Of a DNA stretch of 64,000 nt, positions 24,096-34,500 are shown piece by piece (within the stretch, counting starts at the first letter, position 1; every line of letters starts with the position of its first letter). Both the position numbers and the translations under genes were made by a program. The stretch is from Methylophaga thalassica (GTDB lineage Bacteria > Pseudomonadota > Gammaproteobacteria > Nitrosococcales > Methylophagaceae): NCBI RefSeq assembly GCF_030159795.1, contig NZ_BSND01000005.1, forward strand, positions 558,001-622,000. The letters are read 5' to 3'. The notes under the pieces were generated by a model that had not been told where the DNA came from, did no database searches, and worked only from the letters and a program-made list of their open reading frames with translations.

Positions 24096-26947
24096 ATTAA
24101 TTTCCATCGGATTCTGAATATGTGGTGGGTGGTACTTTTTTGGTGCATGCGTCTTTCGAGGGCCTCAATCAAATCATCACGGCGCTGCTCAATTTCATCT
24201 TCCACATCAAAAATAGCCTGCCGCTGTCGTCGTTGTTGGCGCTCCAGAGACTTTATCTCTTCCTGGAATTGTTTTTGTTCTTGTATAGTTTGGGCTGTCC
24301 TGGCCTTACGCTTGGTATCACGGATTTTTATCTTCGTGTCTTCCAGTTGTTGCTCCGCTGAATGGATCTGGTCTTCAGCCCATTGATCCAATTTGTCCCG
24401 TTCGCGCTGGAAGTACTCATTGTTCTCTTCTAATGCCCTGCTGAGTGCAGCATCAAGCTGACGACCAGCAGTCTCTGACAACGCTTGCGGAGGCTGGCCT
24501 GCCTCACCAGACACATGCCCGTGGATATTGAATAACCGCTCACAGGCCTCCTGATCTAAACGTGAGCCATCATCGGCTAAGGCCGTAAAAACCAAATGCT
24601 CTTCTCGCTGGAAACTTTCGAGTTCCAATAGGTTTAGATCCAGCCAGCCAGATCGGCTTTCTAACGTATCGAGAACCGAAACACGATGCGGATAATTCGA
24701 TAGGTCGAAGGTGATTTCGGCTGCGGGAGCATCAAGCCTGCGACCGTTATCTAAGACGTACTCACCGAGAGGATGAGTTAACCGGTAGGTGTGCGCGTTA
24801 TCAGGAACTTGCTCACCTTTACGAATCAGTTGATAAAGGCCAGTCGGAATTTTAGGCTGAGGCTGCTTGCTAAGGATGAACGACAGGTTGTCATCATCGA
24901 AACGCGCCATATCGGAGAGCATATGATGTGTGAGACGCCAGAAAAGCCTAGCAATACGGTCAAGCTGCTCTTCCGCTTTGTGGCGCTGAATTTTGAGCAA
25001 CTCAAAGATTTGCTCATCGAAGTTTTCCAGCAACTTGGCTTCCGTTTCCTTCATTCGCTGATTGATGGCAGCTTCCAATTCGGTCTGAAGTTGAGCAAAA
25101 GCCCGCTCTATCTCATCTGGCGTACGACAGGTGTCATAGATGGCAGCAATGCGCTTCTGAAAATCGACACCGGACTCAATACTTCCTAACACTTCATCCG
25201 ATGCACCAAAGAGTCCGTCAAAGAGATGAAATTTTTCGGAGAGTAATTCCAACACGCGCCTATCGGCAGCATTACGTTGGTTTAGGAAGTTAATAACAAC
25301 AACGTCGAATTTCTGCCCGTAACGATGACAACGACCAATACGCTGTTCGACACGCTGTGGATTCCATGGCAAGTCGTAGTTCACCAATAGATTACAGAAT
25401 TGTAGGTTCACACCTTCTGCGGCAGCCTCTGTAGCCAGTAGGATCTGCGCATCATCACGAAAGTGGTCAATTAAGGCCGTGCGTCTATCGACCGCAGGGC
25501 TTCCCGTTACCCGATCACTACCGGCATGCTGCTTCAGCCAGCGTTGATATATGCCTGTCGTATTTGCCCCGGCATTGGTACCGCTAAAGGTAACAACTTT
25601 GCCACCATAGCCATGTGTCTCGAGGTAGTTAGCAAGATAGTCTTGTGTACGTCGTGACTCGGTAAAAATCACGACTTTTTTTGGAGCCCCCATTTCTGCC
25701 ATACGCTCAAAGCCGGTTTGTAGGGCTTTTAGAAGAGCGTGAGACTTTTCATCCTCTCGAATCGTATGGGCGAGTTGGATGTATTGCTCTAATTCAGCGA
25801 TCTCACCACGTAAGCGAGTCAAATCAACAGGTATGGCTGGCGCTTCAACATCATCCAGTATCGTCTCATCCAGAATATCTTCATCAAGATCCTCATCATC
25901 TATTAGGTTGACAAGCCAGTTATCATCAGCCTCTTGCTCTTCCTCAAGCTTACGGAGCCTAGTGAGCATTGTTTCCAGGGTATTAATGACGGCACTTGTG
26001 GAAGAGGCAAGCAACTTCCTGATGACGAGTGAGACGAGATGACGCTGCCGATGGGGAACCCCATAGCTGTTTTCACGCTGAAGGTACGCAGAAACCAGAT
26101 CATATAACCGTTGTTCATCCTGGCCTGGCGTGAAGGGTATGGTTATCGGCTTACGCTCAGTGTACTTCACATACTCAAGCACATGGCGCCGTAAGGTTCG
26201 CTTGCTAAATTCTTTTAAGCGATTCTTCAATCCATCGATGTCATTACCATTTCGCATATAAAGGCTACGGAAACTCACAGCATCACCAAAAAGCTGCTCA
26301 TCAATGACGGTGGATAACCCATATAACTCCATTAAGGAGTTTTGTAGTGGTGTGGCCGTTAACAGTAGTTTCCGTGATCCGATAAATGCTTTTTTGATGG
26401 CTTGCCCAGTCTGATGGCTATCACGATGAGCATTACGTAGCTTATGAGCTTCATCAATGACAACTAGGTCCCATGGAATGCGTTTTAGCTCATGCTCCAT
26501 ATTGGCTGCAAAGTTGAAAGACATGACACTGATGGTGTCTTGGTCTAAAGGGTTGTGAATACCCTCTTTGCGAAGTCTCTTGTATGTGCGGGCATCTAAT
26601 ACTTGTGTGGGTAAGTGGAATTTATCCGCTAACTCATTTGCCCACTGCTTCCGAAGTGCAGCAGGACAGACCACTATTAACTGACGTCGACGTTCGGCCC
26701 AGTATTGACAAAGTACCAATGCTGCTTCAATCGTTTTACCTAGGCCTACCTCATCGGCAAGCAGCACGCCTTTTGATAAGGGGTTTTGAAGAGCAAATAA
26801 CGCGGCATCTATCTGATGGGGGTTGAGATCAACAGCAGCGTCGAATAGCGATTGAGAAATACGACCAACATCACCGCCTCGGCGTTGTCTCGTAAGCTCA
26901 TAAGCATAGTACTTAGCGTGATAGTCCGTAATCACTTCCTGCTCCAT
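24092..26947 (-). CDS. SNF2-family helicase of the defense block
   Basis: 951 residues. The SNF2/RapA-type SF2 core has Walker A LADEVGLGKTIEA (about residue 62), VVIDEAHKLRN (DEAH box), LLTATPLQNS and, in the second lobe, ATEAAAEGVNLQ and QRIGRCHRYGQ. The C-terminal 200 residues are strongly charged coiled coil (QQLEDTKIKIRDTKRKARTA). SNF2 helicases with methylases occur in DISARM (DrmD) and related systems, but no drmA/B/C genes are present here. It is the first gene of the minus-strand block. The 120-bp gap to hipB holds the operators. Confidence 0.85.
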   Translation of the reverse strand: MEQEVITDYHAKYYAYELTRQRRGGDVGRISQSLFDAAVDLNPHQIDAALFALQNPLSKGVLLADEVGLGKTIEAALVLCQYWAERRRQLIVVCPAALRKQWANELADKFHLPTQVLDARTYKRLRKEGIHNPLDQDTISVMSFNFAANMEHELKRIPWDLVVIDEAHKLRNAHRDSHQTGQAIKKAFIGSRKLLLTATPLQNSLMELYGLSTVIDEQLFGDAVSFRSLYMRNGNDIDGLKNRLKEFSKRTLRRHVLEYVKYTERKPITIPFTPGQDEQRLYDLVSAYLQRENSYGVPHRQRHLVSLVIRKLLASSTSAVINTLETMLTRLRKLEEEQEADDNWLVNLIDDEDLDEDILDETILDDVEAPAIPVDLTRLRGEIAELEQYIQLAHTIREDEKSHALLKALQTGFERMAEMGAPKKVVIFTESRRTQDYLANYLETHGYGGKVVTFSGTNAGANTTGIYQRWLKQHAGSDRVTGSPAVDRRTALIDHFRDDAQILLATEAAAEGVNLQFCNLLVNYDLPWNPQRVEQRIGRCHRYGQKFDVVVINFLNQRNAADRRVLELLSEKFHLFDGLFGASDEVLGSIESGVDFQKRIAAIYDTCRTPDEIERAFAQLQTELEAAINQRMKETEAKLLENFDEQIFELLKIQRHKAEEQLDRIARLFWRLTHHMLSDMARFDDDNLSFILSKQPQPKIPTGLYQLIRKGEQVPDNAHTYRLTHPLGEYVLDNGRRLDAPAAEITFDLSNYPHRVSVLDTLESRSGWLDLNLLELESFQREEHLVFTALADDGSRLDQEACERLFNIHGHVSGEAGQPPQALSETAGRQLDAALSRALEENNEYFQRERDKLDQWAEDQIHSAEQQLEDTKIKIRDTKRKARTAQTIQEQKQFQEEIKSLERQQRRQRQAIFDVEDEIEQRRDDLIEALERRMHQKSTTHHIFRIRWKLI

Positions 26948-27140
26948 ATTTTAGATGATGAAACACACAATCTTTTGTAAGGTTTATCGAGATTAACATT
27001 GGCATGTACAAAAATCTTCTCCAGATATTCACACACGTCAAAATTAGAAAGAGTTAATTATGCAAACCTAAAGCTTAAGGCAATTAAGGGTAACTACATG
27101 TTTTTATCTATAAGATTGACGGTGAATTCTTAAAATAAAT

Positions 27141-28121
27141 TTAAAGCCTTTTAGCTAAGTCTTCAGCTCTTAGGTGAGTGTAACGTTTCAACATTCCTAA
27201 ATCTTTATGGCCAGTGATAGATGAAACTTCCATGATATTAAGTCCTTGTTCAAATAAACGACTTGTAGCTTCATGTCTCAAATCATGAAAACGTAGATCA
27301 TGTATTTTTGCTCGTTTGCAACATCTATCAAAAGCTGTTGTTATCGAGTCGGCTCTTAATGAAAAAACTTTGCCTGTGATATTTCTAGGCATCGTTTTCA
27401 AAACATTTAAAGCTGTCAAAGATAAAGGCACAACTCTATTGTCACCATTCTTTGTATCTAATAATTTTACGATACGCTTTTTCTTATCTATGTTTTCCCA
27501 ACGAATATTAGCAATCTCCCCTCTTCGCATAGCCGTCTCGATGGCAAGTGTAATAATGTCATAGAGTTCACCACCATATTCTTTTGCAACACTTAACAAT
27601 CGCTCGATTTCACCTTGCTCAAGTCGTCTTTCTCTTCCCCTTTTTGGCTGTGGCGGAATGGTTACCTTTTCAACCGGATTGCCATGAGGTAGATACATCC
27701 CCCATTCTTTAGAAGCGATATCCAAAATACGTTTTATACAGAGCAAGTCCTTCCTTACCGTTTCATTTTTTACAGTTTTGAGCCGATTGTCCCTGAATCC
27801 AGCTAGTACATCAGGGGTTAATCTAATCGCAGTGTAAATGCCTAGATGTGTGCATATACCTCGAATCATCGACTCCATTTTAATTGCAGACTTTTTGCTA
27901 GGCAGGACTTCACGAATATAACGTTCAGCTAATTCTTGGAATGTGTAAGTTTCAGCTAGTGAACTCGATATGAATATTTTACTGTCCATTTGAGTTTCAA
28001 CTTGAGTAGCCCATTTTTGAGCCAAAGATTTATTACGGAATGTTTTTGTTTGGACGGGATAGCCTTTTTTGCGCACTTTTGCCTGCCACTGTCCACCTGC
28101 CCGTTTCGTGTAACTAGCCAT
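27141..28121 (-). CDS. Tyrosine recombinase (integrase of island A)
   Basis: 326 residues. An N-terminal arm-binding domain (MASYTKRAGGQWQAKVRKKG), a core-binding SAM-like domain and the catalytic domain are present. Catalytic residues are visible: Arg in TAMRRGEI, HDLRHEATSR (His-x-x-Arg), His in ITGHKDLGML and Tyr in KRYTHLR. The gene starts 128 bp from the complete tRNA-Arg gene and points away from it, the usual place for an island integrase next to its attachment site. Candidate arm sites lie between gene and tRNA. Confidence 0.93.
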   Translation of the reverse strand: MASYTKRAGGQWQAKVRKKGYPVQTKTFRNKSLAQKWATQVETQMDSKIFISSSLAETYTFQELAERYIREVLPSKKSAIKMESMIRGICTHLGIYTAIRLTPDVLAGFRDNRLKTVKNETVRKDLLCIKRILDIASKEWGMYLPHGNPVEKVTIPPQPKRGRERRLEQGEIERLLSVAKEYGGELYDIITLAIETAMRRGEIANIRWENIDKKKRIVKLLDTKNGDNRVVPLSLTALNVLKTMPRNITGKVFSLRADSITTAFDRCCKRAKIHDLRFHDLRHEATSRLFEQGLNIMEVSSITGHKDLGMLKRYTHLRAEDLAKRL

Positions 28122-28163
28122 AACGTTAAATCATCCTTTATCACGCCAGTATCATTTTGTTAG

Positions 28164-28183
28164 TGTCCCAAAATTGTCCCAAA
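28164..28183 (+). other. Candidate integrase arm-type binding sites (right end of island A)
   Basis: TGTCCCAAA occurs at 28164 and 28175, spaced 11 bp and in the same orientation as the pair at 1489/1500, with shared flanks (GTTAG before). It lies between the integrase start and the tRNA. Confidence 0.6.
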
Positions 28184-28249
28184 TGGACATTTTCAGGATC
28201 TAAGCTTGAAACAAGAGTAATGTAACTTATTGAAAAAAGGAAGATTAAA

Positions 28250-28326
28250 TGGCGTCCCCGGCAGGAGTCGAACCTGCGACCTTCCCCTTAGGAGGGGGAC
28301 GCTCTATCCAGCTGAGCTACGGGGAC
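28250..28326 (-). tRNA. tRNA-Arg(CCU)
   Basis: The minus strand folds into a full cloverleaf. The acceptor is GTCCCCG/CGGGGAC, the D arm contains GCTCAGCTGGATAGAGC, the anticodon stem is TCCCC/GGGGA with loop CTCCTAA (anticodon CCU), and the T arm is GCAGG-TTCGAAC-TCCTGC. The discriminator is G and CCA is encoded. A TATAAT -10 box lies 11 bp upstream (28338-28343, minus). Its 3' half is repeated at 1336-1380 and its 5' half plus promoter at 46407-46466. It is therefore the junction of two tandem islands that meet at the anticodon loop. Confidence 0.95.
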
Positions 28327-28405
28327 AATGGTCAGGCATTATAACAGGCAGTGATAGATGGTTCGAGCTGTCTGACTTTTCAACCGGCGACTGAGCGGCG
28401 GTCAA

Positions 28406-28675
28406 TCACGTGACAAAATAATATATCCCCCATGCAATTGCAGATACCACACCTGACACTAGATAAAGAACTAAGACAAAGACAATACCTGCGCCAGAGA
28501 AAAAGCTAGTGATAGCTCTAAAAGGGCCGGATATTTCCGATGCCAACGCGAAAGCAATGCCTTGCACTATCACTGCTCAGCCGAACGCTAATAGCGTGAC
28601 AATTTTCGGAAAAAGCCATGAATCACCGGTATTCGTCATAGCGAAGTTGATTATTTCGATACAGCCAGCTAGCAT
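28406..28675 (-). pseudogene. Small membrane protein gene interrupted by an in-frame TGA
   Basis: From the ATG at 28675 a frame encodes MLAGCIEIINFAMTN then WLFPKIVTLLAFG. It meets TGA at 28577-28579 and continues in the same frame as AVIVQGIAFALASE, then GAGIVFVLVLYLVSGV and AIAWGIYYFVT, to a TGA at 28406-28408. The total is 90 codons and about two or three membrane helices. A TGG-to-TGA change is the simplest cause. No family recognised. It lies between the tRNA and the metal-efflux genes. Confidence 0.5.
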
Positions 28676-28703
28676 TCCATACTAAAACAGCGAGCACAGA
28701 ATA

Positions 28704-29024
28704 TTGAATCGTCATCACCTATGGTCATTAATGCTAGTTATCTGCATGGTCTTCTCGACCAGTGCATCGGCATTTCTGCACATTGATGAACACAGCAATG
28801 GATTTACTCACAATGTTCATCAGCATGATATTGATGAACATCATCACGACGACCACGACTCAGAAACAGAACATGCACATCACTACAACCTCCATGTGAT
28901 TGGTGATTTAGTTGAACACAAGGCAGTCTTACTCATTAAGTCTGTCAGCATGGCTAGCTGCGATGACTCATCTCAGCTAATTTCTAGAAACTCCTCTCCC
29001 CCTATTCCGCCACCCAACGCTTAA
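28704..29024 (+). CDS. His-rich exported protein leading the metal-efflux operon (CzcI-like)
   Basis: About 106 residues starting at TTG 28704 (an ATG at 28731 is the alternative). A signal peptide (LVICMVFSTSASA) is followed by a histidine/aspartate-rich stretch (QHDIDEHHHDDHDSETEHAHH). Such small periplasmic His-rich proteins (CzcI and similar) precede czcCBA operons and are thought to bind Zn2+, Co2+ or Cd2+ and modulate the efflux system. It lies 60 bp upstream of the czcC-like gene. The His-rich region is seen; the regulatory role is from the family. Confidence 0.65.
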   Translation: MNRHHLWSLMLVICMVFSTSASAFLHIDEHSNGFTHNVHQHDIDEHHHDDHDSETEHAHHYNLHVIGDLVEHKAVLLIKSVSMASCDDSSQLISRNSSPPIPPPNA

Positions 29025-29084
29025 TCCATCTCTACTAATTATCGTTATTACGCACTAGCGTAAGTTTCGTTATGGGAATGGATT

Positions 29085-30338
29085 ATGAAATTATTACTAA
29101 ATTATCGTGCGCGATATTTTTCGGCACTATTGATGTTGGTTGTACCAAGTCTGGCTCCTGCTATTGACCTAACAACAGCAGTGAGTAAAACACTTGCCAC
29201 GAACCCTACACTGCAACTCTACCCTTACCATGTTAGAGCTCTTGAAGGGAACGAACTCCAAGCCGGGCTAAAACCCAACCCGACTTTACACATCGATCTT
29301 GAAAATGCGTTTGGTACAGGTCAAACCCGCTTTTTATCTGGTTATGAATTAACACTGTCACTGAGCCAAGTTATCGAGCTTGGTGAGAAACGTGAGCAAC
29401 GGATCAGCGTTGCAAAAGGAAACATCCTTACTCTTCAACGAGAATATGAAGTCAAACGCTTGGACATCACTGCAAATGTGCTTCGTGATTACTATCAAGC
29501 TCTTCGACTTCAACATTTGCTGATTTGGAACAACCATAAAATAAAAATAGAAGAAGCAGCATTAGACGTTATTCAACGTAGAGCTAATGCAGGAGTCGTT
29601 GGTAAAGCTGACGTTATTCGTATGCAGTTACGACTAGCCAAGTCAGAAGCAAAAAAATCTGAGTTGGAATTCCAGCACTCAAATGCACTTAATATGCTGG
29701 CCTCTAACTGGTCTGGAGTCGCTGATTTTGAAAGCGTTGACGGTGATCTAAATCAAACACCATTAGCTCCAAACATCGCTTCATTACTCACTGCCGTTCA
29801 AACTACCCCAGATTACTTGTTACTTGAAGCACAAACGCGTGTCAGTGAAGCTCACTTGGCGCTGGCGCAAGCTGAAAGTCAGGCGAATATCACTGTAGGC
29901 GCAGGCATAAGACGGTTAGAAGCAAATAATGACAATGCTTTTATCTTCAACTTTTCCATGCCATTGCAATGGAATAATCAAAACCAAGGAAACATTGCAT
30001 CCGCGTACTCAACACATGAAGCAAGACTTGCTCATCAGGAGCTCTTAAAAACCCAGCTTGAAGTTGTGATGAAACGCATTACCACCGCTATGGAGAATAA
30101 TATTCAACAACTCGAACTCGTTGAAAGTAAGTTGCGTCCAGTGGCGAAGTCTTTACTTAATGAAGTTGAGCGAGGCTATCGACTTGGTCTCTATAACGTA
30201 CTTCAGTGGGTCGATGCTCAAGATGAACTATTCAATATTGAACGTGAGCGTATCGAGGCTCAGCATGCCCTTCATCTCCAATATCTTGAATTAGAACGTC
30301 TGAGTGGGACTGATCTAGCCTCACTTTCGGCACATTAA
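29085..30338 (+). CDS. czcC: CzcC/CusC-type outer-membrane efflux protein
   Basis: 417 residues with a signal peptide (YFSALLMLVVPSLAPA) and the long helical repeats of TolC-family outer-membrane factors (two OEP domains; LKPNPTLHIDLEN, then QAGLYNVLQWVDAQDELF-like motifs near the C terminus). It forms the outer-membrane duct of the tripartite RND pump. GGGAATGG precedes the ATG. It is followed after 10 bp by the adaptor gene. No lipobox is visible, unlike CusC. The choice of czc over cus rests on the motif in the pump protein. Confidence 0.87.
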   Translation: MKLLLNYRARYFSALLMLVVPSLAPAIDLTTAVSKTLATNPTLQLYPYHVRALEGNELQAGLKPNPTLHIDLENAFGTGQTRFLSGYELTLSLSQVIELGEKREQRISVAKGNILTLQREYEVKRLDITANVLRDYYQALRLQHLLIWNNHKIKIEEAALDVIQRRANAGVVGKADVIRMQLRLAKSEAKKSELEFQHSNALNMLASNWSGVADFESVDGDLNQTPLAPNIASLLTAVQTTPDYLLLEAQTRVSEAHLALAQAESQANITVGAGIRRLEANNDNAFIFNFSMPLQWNNQNQGNIASAYSTHEARLAHQELLKTQLEVVMKRITTAMENNIQQLELVESKLRPVAKSLLNEVERGYRLGLYNVLQWVDAQDELFNIERERIEAQHALHLQYLELERLSGTDLASLSAH

Positions 30339-30348
30339 GGAATAACTT

Positions 30349-31575
30349 ATGAAATTGTATCTATTTATACTGGCGTTGTTTTTTTACTCACCAGTTTTTG
30401 CTGCCGGTGGTCACGGCCATGGTCATGATGACAATGCACATGAATCACCACCTGAAGGACCTCATGGAGGCAGACTGTTAGAAGGTAATGGACTGAATCT
30501 CGAAATCACTATTGTCGAGTCTGGCATTCCACCGGAGATGCGAATTTATCCATACTGGAAAAATGGTGATACGGTTGATCCAGAAGAAGTCAATCTAACA
30601 GTTAATCTTAACCGTACTGGTGGACAACAAGATCTGATTGATTTCAGTCCAGAGTCAGATTATTTACTCGGTGACGCTGAAATCGTTGAACCTCACTCTT
30701 TCGAGGTTGAAGTGAATGCGACCTTTAAAGGTGATGATTATCACTGGCACTTTGAAAGTTATGAGGGACGTGCCGAAATTCCACCTCGTTTACTTGAATT
30801 GTCTGAAGTAGAGACCGAAACTGCAGGCGCAAAAACAATTACGGTTACACACACCGTGTATGGGATCATCAGCAAAGCCGAAGATAACGTTTTCCATGTT
30901 CATGCCCCATACTCTGGCATTGTTCAAGAAGTGGATGTACAAACTGGGGACAAGGTAAAAAAAGGCCAACGTCTGCTGACGGTTCGAAATCAACAAACCT
31001 TACAAACCTATGCAGTAACCAGTCCTGCTTCTGGTGAAGTGACATTGCGTCCAGTTAAGCGTGGCGATCACACAGATATTGGGACGCTTGTAGAAGTCAG
31101 TAACTTGTCTACTGTCTGGGTTGAAATGTCGATGTTCCCTAAGGACATTGAAGTAATTGCTAAAGGTATGACTGTTATCGTTGGTGATCTGCATGGTGAA
31201 CACACTGCCGAAAGTAAACTCGATTACCTCTCACCACAGATGACCGGTGGTCACATCGCAAGGGCGAGAGCCACCATTACAAACCCTGATGGAAAATGGC
31301 GTCCTGGCATGCATGTGATGGCTGACGTTATCGTGGAACAAGTTGAGGTACCACTTGCCGTCAAACGCTCGGCTTTACAGACATTTCGAGACATGCCTGT
31401 CGTATTTGGTCGATTTGGAAATGTCTTTGAAGTCAGAATGGTTCAACTAGGTCGTCAAGACAAAAACTATGTTGAAGTGACAGGTGGACTTGAGGCAGGT
31501 ACGGACTACGTCACTAACAATAGCTATCTTCTCAAGGCGGAAGTCTTAAAAGATGGCGCAAGTCACGATCACTAG
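30349..31575 (+). CDS. czcB: CzcB-type periplasmic adaptor of the RND metal pump
   Basis: 408 residues. A signal peptide (LYLFILALFFYSPVFA) is followed by a histidine-rich N terminus (GGHGHGHDDNAHES) likely to bind metal. Then comes a CzcB-specific N-terminal domain and the barrel-sandwich/lipoyl hairpin (HAPYSGIVQEVDVQTGDKVKKGQ and TSPASGEVTLRPVKRGD, each shortened here) with the membrane-proximal domain. Adaptors bridge CzcA and CzcC in the periplasm. The gene lies 10 bp after czcC and 9 bp before czcA. Confidence 0.88.
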   Translation: MKLYLFILALFFYSPVFAAGGHGHGHDDNAHESPPEGPHGGRLLEGNGLNLEITIVESGIPPEMRIYPYWKNGDTVDPEEVNLTVNLNRTGGQQDLIDFSPESDYLLGDAEIVEPHSFEVEVNATFKGDDYHWHFESYEGRAEIPPRLLELSEVETETAGAKTITVTHTVYGIISKAEDNVFHVHAPYSGIVQEVDVQTGDKVKKGQRLLTVRNQQTLQTYAVTSPASGEVTLRPVKRGDHTDIGTLVEVSNLSTVWVEMSMFPKDIEVIAKGMTVIVGDLHGEHTAESKLDYLSPQMTGGHIARARATITNPDGKWRPGMHVMADVIVEQVEVPLAVKRSALQTFRDMPVVFGRFGNVFEVRMVQLGRQDKNYVEVTGGLEAGTDYVTNNSYLLKAEVLKDGASHDH

Positions 31576-31584
31576 GAGCAGAGC

Positions 31585-34500
31585 ATGATTGATAGCATTA
31601 TCCGCTTTGCAATAAACCAGCGCTGGCTGGTGATGTTCTTGACACTAATTACTGCAGGGCTTGGAGTATATAACGCCTACAAATTACCTATTGATGCCGT
31701 GCCTGACATCACTAATAAGCAGGTACAAATCAACACCGAAGTCCCAGGTTATTCACCACTTGAGTCTGAACAGCGAGTCACTTACTTGGTTGAAACGGCT
31801 ATGGCTGGCTTGCCGGAATTGAAATACACACGGTCAATTTCACGTTATGGTTTATCTCAAGTCACCGTCGTATTTGAAGATGATAAAGACATTTACCTTG
31901 CACGTCAGCAAATCAGTGAACGATTGTTATCTATACGAACTGAGTTACCTATGGGTGCGGAACCTCAGCTTGGTCCTGTCGCTAGTGGTTTGGGTGAAAT
32001 ATTCACCTATGCCATCAGTGCTGAAGAAGATGCTGTTAAAGAAGATGGTCAACCCTACACAGCAGAAGATCTAAGAACGATACAAGACTGGATTATCCGT
32101 CCACAGTTAGTCAAAGTACCAGGAGTGACTGAAATCAATAGTGTAGGCGGATTTGAACGTGAGTATCAGGTTGCTCCTGATCCTGCAAAATTAATCGCTT
32201 ATAAGCTGACATTGGCTGATGTGGCTGACGCCCTAAAAAATAACAATCAAAATGTCGGAGCAGGTTATATCGAACATAACGGTGAGCAATGGTTAGTGCG
32301 CTCTCCGGGGCAGTTACAGACACTCGAAGATATAGAAAATGTCGTTATAACCAAACGTGATGACATGCCCATCACAATAGGTGACATTGCCGAGGTATTT
32401 CTTGGTAAACAGTTACGCACCGGTGCTGCCACTCAAAACGGAAAAGAAACGGTACTGGGTACAGCCTTCATGTTGATGGGTGAAAACAGTCGGATCGTCG
32501 CCAAAGCTGTCGCAGATAAACTGACTGCGGTTAACCGGAGCCTGCCAAGAGGTATCAAGGCAGAAGCTGTTTATACACGGACAACACTCGTCGAAGATAC
32601 TATCGCAACTATTCAGAAGAACCTACTTGAAGGTGCAATTCTGGTTATCGTTGTACTGTTTGCCTTACTCGGTAATTTCCGGGCAGCTTTCATCACAGCA
32701 CTCATTATCCCATTAAGCATGTTATTTGCAGTGACAGGAATGGTCAGCAACCGTGTATCGGGTAATCTGATGAGTTTAGGGGCAATAGATTTTGGTTTAA
32801 TTGTCGATGGCGCTGTCATCGTTGTCGAGAATGCACTCCGTCGGCTTGGGATGGCTCAAGACAGACTGGGACGTTTACTAACATTAGAAGAACGATTAGC
32901 TGAGGTAGCTAATAGCACGCGTGAAGTATTCAACCCTGCTGTATTTGGTGTACTCATTATCATGCTTGTGTATCTGCCCTTATTTGCGCTTGGGGGTGTA
33001 GAAGCCAAGATGTTTGAACCGATGGCCTTTACTGTTGTTGCTGCACTGACGGGTGCATTGATACTTGCGATGACTTTTGTGCCCGCAGCTATTGCTATCT
33101 TTGTTAGAGGTAACATTGAGCATAAAGAAAACATCCTTATGCGCGGTGCCAGAAAGCTTTATAGTCCACTTCTTAATATGGCGATAAAAACACCAGTATT
33201 GATCACTATTACAGCTTTGTTTTTTGTCATGATAATCGCTAGTTTATCAACTCGAATGGGCACGGAATTCCTGCCGAAATTAGATGAAGGTGATGTTGCC
33301 TTGCACGCGCTGAGAATCAGTGGGACAGGACTTGAACAAGCAGTTGATATGCAGAATCAACTGGAGGCGATCATCAGAGAGTTTGACCAAGTTGAGCGTG
33401 TTTTTGCCAAAATTGGTACACCTGATATTGCCACTGATCCCATGCCACCCAGTGTAGCTGATACCTTCTTGATTCTGAAAGCACGCTCAGAATGGTCAGA
33501 TCCCACACAGAGCAAAGACGACTTTTTAGCTGAACTCAGAAAAGCGGTCGAAGCGGTTCCGGGCAATAAATATGAATTTACTCAGCCCATTGAGATGCGA
33601 TTCAACGAATTGATCGCCGGTGTCAGGGCAGATGTTGCTGTGAGGATATATGGGGATGATCTCGAAACACTCAATTCAGTGGGCCAGTTAGCAATAGAGC
33701 TCATTTCTGCTGTTGATGGTGCGGCTGATGTTCGAATGGAAGAAATCACAGGGCTTCCTATGCTTTCTATTGAGCCAGATCGCGTTCATCTTGCACTCTT
33801 AGGCCTCAGCGTCAATGATATGCAGCAAACCATTCAAACAGCGATTGGTGGTGAGGATGTGGGGCTCATATACGAAGGTGACAGACGATTTAGACTTGTC
33901 GTCAGACTGGCTGAAGAAAAAAGACAGAACATTGATTATCTGTCGAGATTACCTGTCGCTCTGACTAAAAGTGAAGATCCGGACCTCTCGTATGTGCCAC
34001 TTGGTGAAATTGCTGAAATCAAAACGTATGTAGGGCCAAATCAAATCAACCGGGAAAGTGGTAAACGTCATGTACTTGTATCAGCAAACGTGACAGGACG
34101 AGACCTAGGTTCCTTTATCACGGATATTCAAAATACGGTCAATCAACGCTTGAACATGCCATCAGGATACTGGGTTGAATATGGTGGTACATTCGAACAA
34201 CTCCAATCTGCAACTAAAAGGCTATCAATAGTAGTACCAGCTACATTAGTCCTGATTTTAGCTTTGTTGATTAGTGCATTCCGATCTATCAAGGATGCCT
34301 TACTTATTTTTACAGGCATACCTTTGGCACTGACAGGAGGATTATTAGCACTGCTATTTAGAGATATGCCTCTATCTATATCAGCCGCAGTTGGCTTTAT
34401 CGCATTGTCTGGTATAGCAGTGCTTAATGGCATTGTAATGCTTTCGTTTATAAAACAGTTACGCGAAAAAGGTGAAACATTACTGATAGCGGTCAGGAAT

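Noticed and set aside
23970-24107. N-terminal extension of HipB
   Set aside because: It covers three operator palindromes and the helicase stop, with no ribosome-binding site.
24092-26947. DISARM system
   Set aside because: An SNF2 helicase and a large methylase are present, but no drmA, drmB or drmC-like genes were found.
28577-28579. Selenocysteine at the in-frame TGA
   Set aside because: No SECIS-like hairpin seen after the codon and the site sits in a hydrophobic stretch where Trp is expected; gene decay is simpler.
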